Shown one piece after another: positions 53,401-59,400 of a DNA stretch of 64,000 nucleotides. Source of the stretch: Stictocephala bisonia. Its lineage: Eukaryota > Arthropoda > Insecta > Hemiptera > Membracidae. The stretch covers positions 62,001-126,000 of the forward strand of contig JAQJVL010000671.1 of the NCBI GenBank assembly GCA_035578905.1, written 5' to 3'. Within the stretch, counting starts at the first letter, position 1; every line of letters begins with the position of its first letter. The notes beneath the pieces were generated by a model that did no database searches, was not told the DNA's origin, and saw nothing but the letters and a program-made list of their open reading frames with translations. A program made the translations under genes and the position numbers.

Positions 53401-56400
53401 GGAAAGCTAGCGTGTTCGTGTGGGATGATAAACTGGATTTAGATGTTAGGCAGGAGAGAGAATTGATATCAAGCTTGTCGGTTTCACGAAAATCAGATCA
53501 ATACAACGAGGTTCGGATTCCATTCTCAACTATAGTTCCCTCAATTAACCTATTGGATCATTAATAAATTGACCTCTTTAAGGAAAGTTTGATCTTATTA
53601 GTAACAATGACTACACTCATTCTTATCACATTCATTCAGTAATAATAATCACCTATATCCTGACGATGAGCTTCTTGTAAGTGAATAAATAAATTAAAAA
53701 AATTCAGATATTCATTATATACCCTGAAAATATTTTAAAAGTCTTTATCTGCATGAGATTATAGACAAATTTTTGCTTGGTACCATACTTATAAAAGATA
53801 ATACAGATATCAATGTTGCATTTATAGGAAATTCCAATTTGCTAAGCCTTTTAATAATATTATCTCTATGAAATTCTTTATTGTTTAAAAGTCAAGGCTG
53901 TATCTTTAATTCTATGTTGAAGATGGAGCTGTATTGCTTTTCTGTATATAATTGTTAAAAATAACACAATTTAAACCAATAAAAACTTTAATAGTAAACA
54001 ATTAAAATTGTTTTATTTTATTTAAAAAATTAAAATAAACAATTGTTTACTATTAAAGTTTTATTGGTTTAAATTGTGTTATTTTTAACAATTATATATC
54101 TTTAATGTTCATCTCCCTGAAAAACGGAGGTGGTTTGTGAAGTGTCTACAGAAAAGTTTGAATTTAAACCATGCCAAAGAAACTACCCTATTTGAATGAA
54201 ACAATGGTGTTGCACAAATGTCTGAACAGGTAATGGTCCGAAACTTCCCACTTTGCATCCTTATTCAATTCCAACTTGCTCAACTTTCCTTAACAATTAA
54301 AATTCTTGATTTAATATCAGGTTTTTATTAAGTCTTGTTGTACAACAATATTTGAAATAGTTCTGCTTCACAGCACTGTCTGACTTTAAAATATTAAATA
54401 GGTTTTCATGGCAAACATTGATTTTAATACTGTAGTTAAATACATTTTTAGAAAACCATTGTTGCATTCACTTAACAGCTGTTCAAAGGAACAAAAATTA
54501 CCTATATACAATTTTAACAATTCTTAAAACTAAAAATTGTTCTTTAAATTAGCGTTTTCTGCTAGTGTATTTCATTAAATTCATATAAATGTAAATTTTT
54601 GTTCAATTACTGTGCATTATTGTTACACATTATTGTGCCAAATTGCTGTGAATTAATCTCAATTTGTTCCAACATTTATCATAAATTATTCAAAGCTCGT
54701 TACTGTTTTCAGACAGTTTCAATATTTCAGTGAAAAACTGTTTTCACCATAATAAAAGACAATCATCGCAGGTTTTAGACCACTTGGCATTGGTTGGGTG
54801 AATAAATGTGATGAAAAGTTGTTGCTAAATACAATACTAAATACACCGACACAGCGTTTGAATGGTTGCCATTAACGTGGACACTACTAGAGAAGTCTGG
54901 GGTGTCCATGTTGGATAGTAGTCAAAGTTCAGATGTTGTGTAGGGAAGAGAACTGAGTGTCAGACTTGTCAGTTAGCTGAAAATCAGACCAAAACTACGT
55001 GTTTTGGATTCCACATAAAGCTGTAGGTCCCATATAGCCCTGGCTATTGGGCTATTAACCCTAGAACGCAAATCTTGGAGCTTTGTGTGCTATTTTCAAA
55101 CATATACGCAATCGCGGTAGTAGGCACGTCGCATGCTCTTTTGTAAAACTCAATAAAACATATGTTTATCATCAAGCAAGTGTGACAAACTTGGTACCAA
55201 TCGAGGCAGAATGTTCTGTTCTGTACATTTTATATTTTTAATAATTTTTTTATACAATTTTATAAACGTAGGTATAAAATTAAAACGTGCAACTTAAAAT
55301 TCCCGCCCGGCGGGGGTTCGAGAGTAGAAAAATGGCCGATGTTTGTCGCATAACTGTACAATAACTAATTGTCAGAATCAGGTGTGCAAACTGTCAGTCT
55401 GCAGTGAATGAAATAATTAATGAAATAAATAATGAAATTGTCTGCCAACAAAACAAATTGCAATGTTGTAAGTGCTTTGGTTGTTTTACAACTGTGTTTG
55501 TATACCTTTGTTTGCATGTTCTTTCAAAAGCCATTGGTCATTCTTTCAAAAAAAACATTGGCGCGTTTCGTGCTGCTGTAAAAAGTTGTAATAAATAAAT
55601 TATTTATTGCAATAGAAGCAAATAATAAACTGGGTAGAAAGTTCTTGCGTCAGTTGGTATCGTCTCAAGGAAATTTCGTGCTGTACGTTGGCAATGGTCA
55701 CATGACAACGATGATGTAGAAGAGCGGCCCTCAGTTTACGTTTAGGAATCTTTGTTCTTTTGAAAAAAAATAATATGTATTATTTGTGCTCGCTCAAAAT
55801 GATGCTTTTATTTTAATTATAGACAACAATATAACGTAGTATATTATTATCCTACGTCAAAACTTTATTTTTGTTACAAATATAATTATTTTTTATAATG
55901 AACCTCCATAACTAACAAGGAGGTTCATCCCACCTACAGTTAGTTATGGATCGTTAACAAGGAACTTATTTCATCCATCAAAACTGTTCCACGTTACGGC
56001 CCAGCTAGTATTGGGTGCGAAATATAATTTAAATCAAACAAAAGCTAAAAACATTATACTAATTACTGTAACAATGTATGTCTTACTGAATTAGTATGGA
56101 GTTTTATTAAGTAGGTAATGTAATTTAAGGATGGACAGTACAATACTAACACAATACAATAACATATAGTAGCAAAGCTCAGCCATTTTACTAGCAACCA
56201 AGTGATGCTAGCGAACCTAGCACTAAGGTAGCAAACAACTGGTGCTGTAAGCAAATAAACAATTTATTTTGAATATTTAAACTAAATTATTAAACGTATA
56301 TAGGTCAAACTTCAAGACCAATTTCAAAAAGAATAAACGAGCACATTTACAATTATAAAAAAGAAAATACAGAAAAATCAAAATTAGTTGAACATGCTAT

Positions 56401-59400
56401 TAATGAAAAACATGATATCAATTTTAATTCTACAAGTATAATTTTAAAAGAACCTTTATGGACCAAGAGAAACCAAATTGAAAGTGCATGTATGGCAGTT
56501 TTGAAAGATGAATGTATTTCCCAACCGTCTCTAAATTTTAGTAATATATTTTTACCTTTAATTAAAGAAGAAATATCATCAAAAATTGAAAACTCTAAGC
56601 CATATTTTAATTCATAATAATTCTTATCAAACTGAGCCACTTAAATTTAATTTAACTAGTATTTAATGTTTTACATGTGATTATTTTGTTATTTTTATTC
56701 ACATATGTTTTCTGTATATAATGTATTACAACTGAAGATGCCTTAACCGGCGAAAGCGCTCTTATATAAATTAAAATTTGTGGAATTTATTAAACTAAAT
56801 TAATTGTATTGCAGCATAAGTAAACTGCCATGTTATCTAGCGGAGAGATAGCATAGCTCTGCAACATGACCACTATGAGCGCTAGCGTCAAGCCGGTTGC
56901 ATTTTTCTCAAGACTAAGCCTCACTACATTATGTTTATATTATACTGTGGTACTAACAAGGTACAATAACTAAAAGTCCAAAAAAAACTGGTAATTTTGA
57001 ACTGTTATTTCATTTATCTTCACCAGGCTGAACTATAAACAGCCTGATACATACAACAATTTTGCCACAACACGTTTTCAGCCAATTTCGAAGTATATGG
57101 ACTGTTGGATAATTTAGTGTCAAACCACCAAGGTTTTATGTATTCCTAACTATTCCTATTTCTACTTTCTATCAATGATTTCTTTTATGGATGCACTTTA
57201 ACTTCCATCTCTTTTTTTAAGCAGAGTCCAAATCAAATGTTACGTCTATTCGACTCTTCTCATGTTATTGGTTCTGTGTTCTTTTCATATTAAACAGCTG
57301 TTATAGATTTTTGCGGTGTATGCTTATTGCTTGCTACTTCCTCCCTGTTTATCTCACCCTGGCTTGCCCCCAGACTCCATGTGGTTGGCCAACGTGACAT
57401 CGTCACTCCAGACGTCAAACTGCCACTTCCGCAGTCCCAGGACACCACACAGCACGTTGCCTGTGTGGATCCCTATACGCATGTCCACGTTGAACCCAGT
57501 GGCCTCTCTCACAAATCTGAAACAAAGTTATACCAAATATAGGGAGGTTGAGGAAATAATATTATGTTGACTTTCCAGGTCCTATGAGTAAATGCTATAA
57601 ACTATGAATAGGTGAACTAGAGCACTAGGATGTAACGGATTCTTAAATGTCCATGGAAAATGTATTTTTCTGTGACTATTTCATATGTCCAGTAATCCAG
57701 GACAGCATTTTTCTAATTTGCTCTTTAATCATGCTATGAGTTTAATCTTTATATTATTTCACTTTGTAATATGCTTAAATAATTCTTCACTGTACTTTAA
57801 CTCTTCAACAGTTAAATTTATCTATTGAAATACGTGATTTCTTAGAATTACTGTTTCAATTATTTTGATATTAGTTAACTTTCTTACAAACTTAAAGAAG
57901 GTATATGAAACAAACAAACTGTTAAAAACAACTTAATTAGACTCATACAGCCCTTTACATTTTAACATTTGGGGAATGTTTAATCTGCATTGCCACCAAT
58001 TAAGATAAACTTAGAATTGTCTTAGTTGTCACGGTAGTACAAATACGCTGCCACCACTGTCACTTATAAAAGGGGGACAGACCCTAGTATACTTCCTCAC
58101 GGATGTTCCACGTGCTCACGGAAGGAGCAATAACAACTGCGGCTTTCAGTAAATGTTACTTGTATTTATTTTACATGAACCACAATGTATAATAATAGAT
58201 TCAGTACATAATGTTATATTGTAAAACGAACAAAATCCCAACGTCCCGTATCGTCTAACTACGGTAACCTAAACATATCTGATAATTACTTAGCCAAGAG
58301 CCAACCAAGACATAACTCATACCCAACTCCTCGAGATCTGCCAGAGTTCCCCCCTCCTGGCCACCTCCATGCGTTCGCTTGGCGAACAGTGATTGGTCCA
58401 ATCGGATCATACGATCGGCACGGTGAGGACAATGCAGTCAGGCGAATGACCTTAGCTTCCGCTGTAGACTGAGTAGCCCACGTGGTCGCTAAGATACAAT
58501 TTTGGGAAATGTATGTTTAACGTAATCTAGTAAAACACTTTAATTAATCGTTAAAAAACTTTGCTGAAAAAATATTATTAATTAATTGTTATTCTGACTG
58601 AATGAGAAGGTGACTCGTCACATAGCTTGCATTATAAATTTGTATGATTCTTCTTCTCTATTTTAGCTGTCAATTTTGTTATATATATAACTGTATTCCA
58701 ATCAAAGTTGTGGAACTAATTAATTCAAGTACACGTTTTAAAACTATTAAAAGTGCTAAGGACTCACCTGATGGCTTCTATCATCTGCAAGCCCATATTG
58801 ACGCAGTTATAAGCGTGGTTCGGTCGTGACACAGGGAGGCCAGACACACAGTAGTAGCAGTCTCCCAGTATCTTTATTCTCATGCACTGATTATCCTGAA
58901 AATAAATGCAAAATTAGGTTACGAATAATATTTAAGAATGCAGTTAATGTTATGTGTACAATTTACTTGTTTTAATATAAATTAAAATGTACATTTGCAT
59001 TAAAACTACTATTTGCTGAGTGTCACCATAAGGCCACAGCATGCTAATTGGTGCATAAATGCAATATTCCGATGGTGTTAAAACAGACTATTTGGATAAA
59101 ATTTTAGTAGAATCATTCCAATTAACTAAATAAGATTGGTTGGTTCACAAACCAAATTCTTCGACCTAACCAAGTCTACATTTTGGTTTAGTTTATGAGC
59201 AATTTTGTATATTCAGCATTATTATTTAATTTTCAAATTAAACTAGTTCCATTACCCACGTTGCACTGTTAGCAATGTTCATTTGTAGAACAAAGTTTAG
59301 TGTGTGACATCTGTGTTTTATGACGAGTCTACTCAAACCATTGGACCTATGATTTTTAGAAATTGCTTCCATTTTGGACAGTATTGGGTGTGCTTTAAAT

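Noticed and set aside
56353..56640. A 95-residue minus-strand frame
   Set aside because: It is a shadow of the GIY-YIG remnant on the plus strand.
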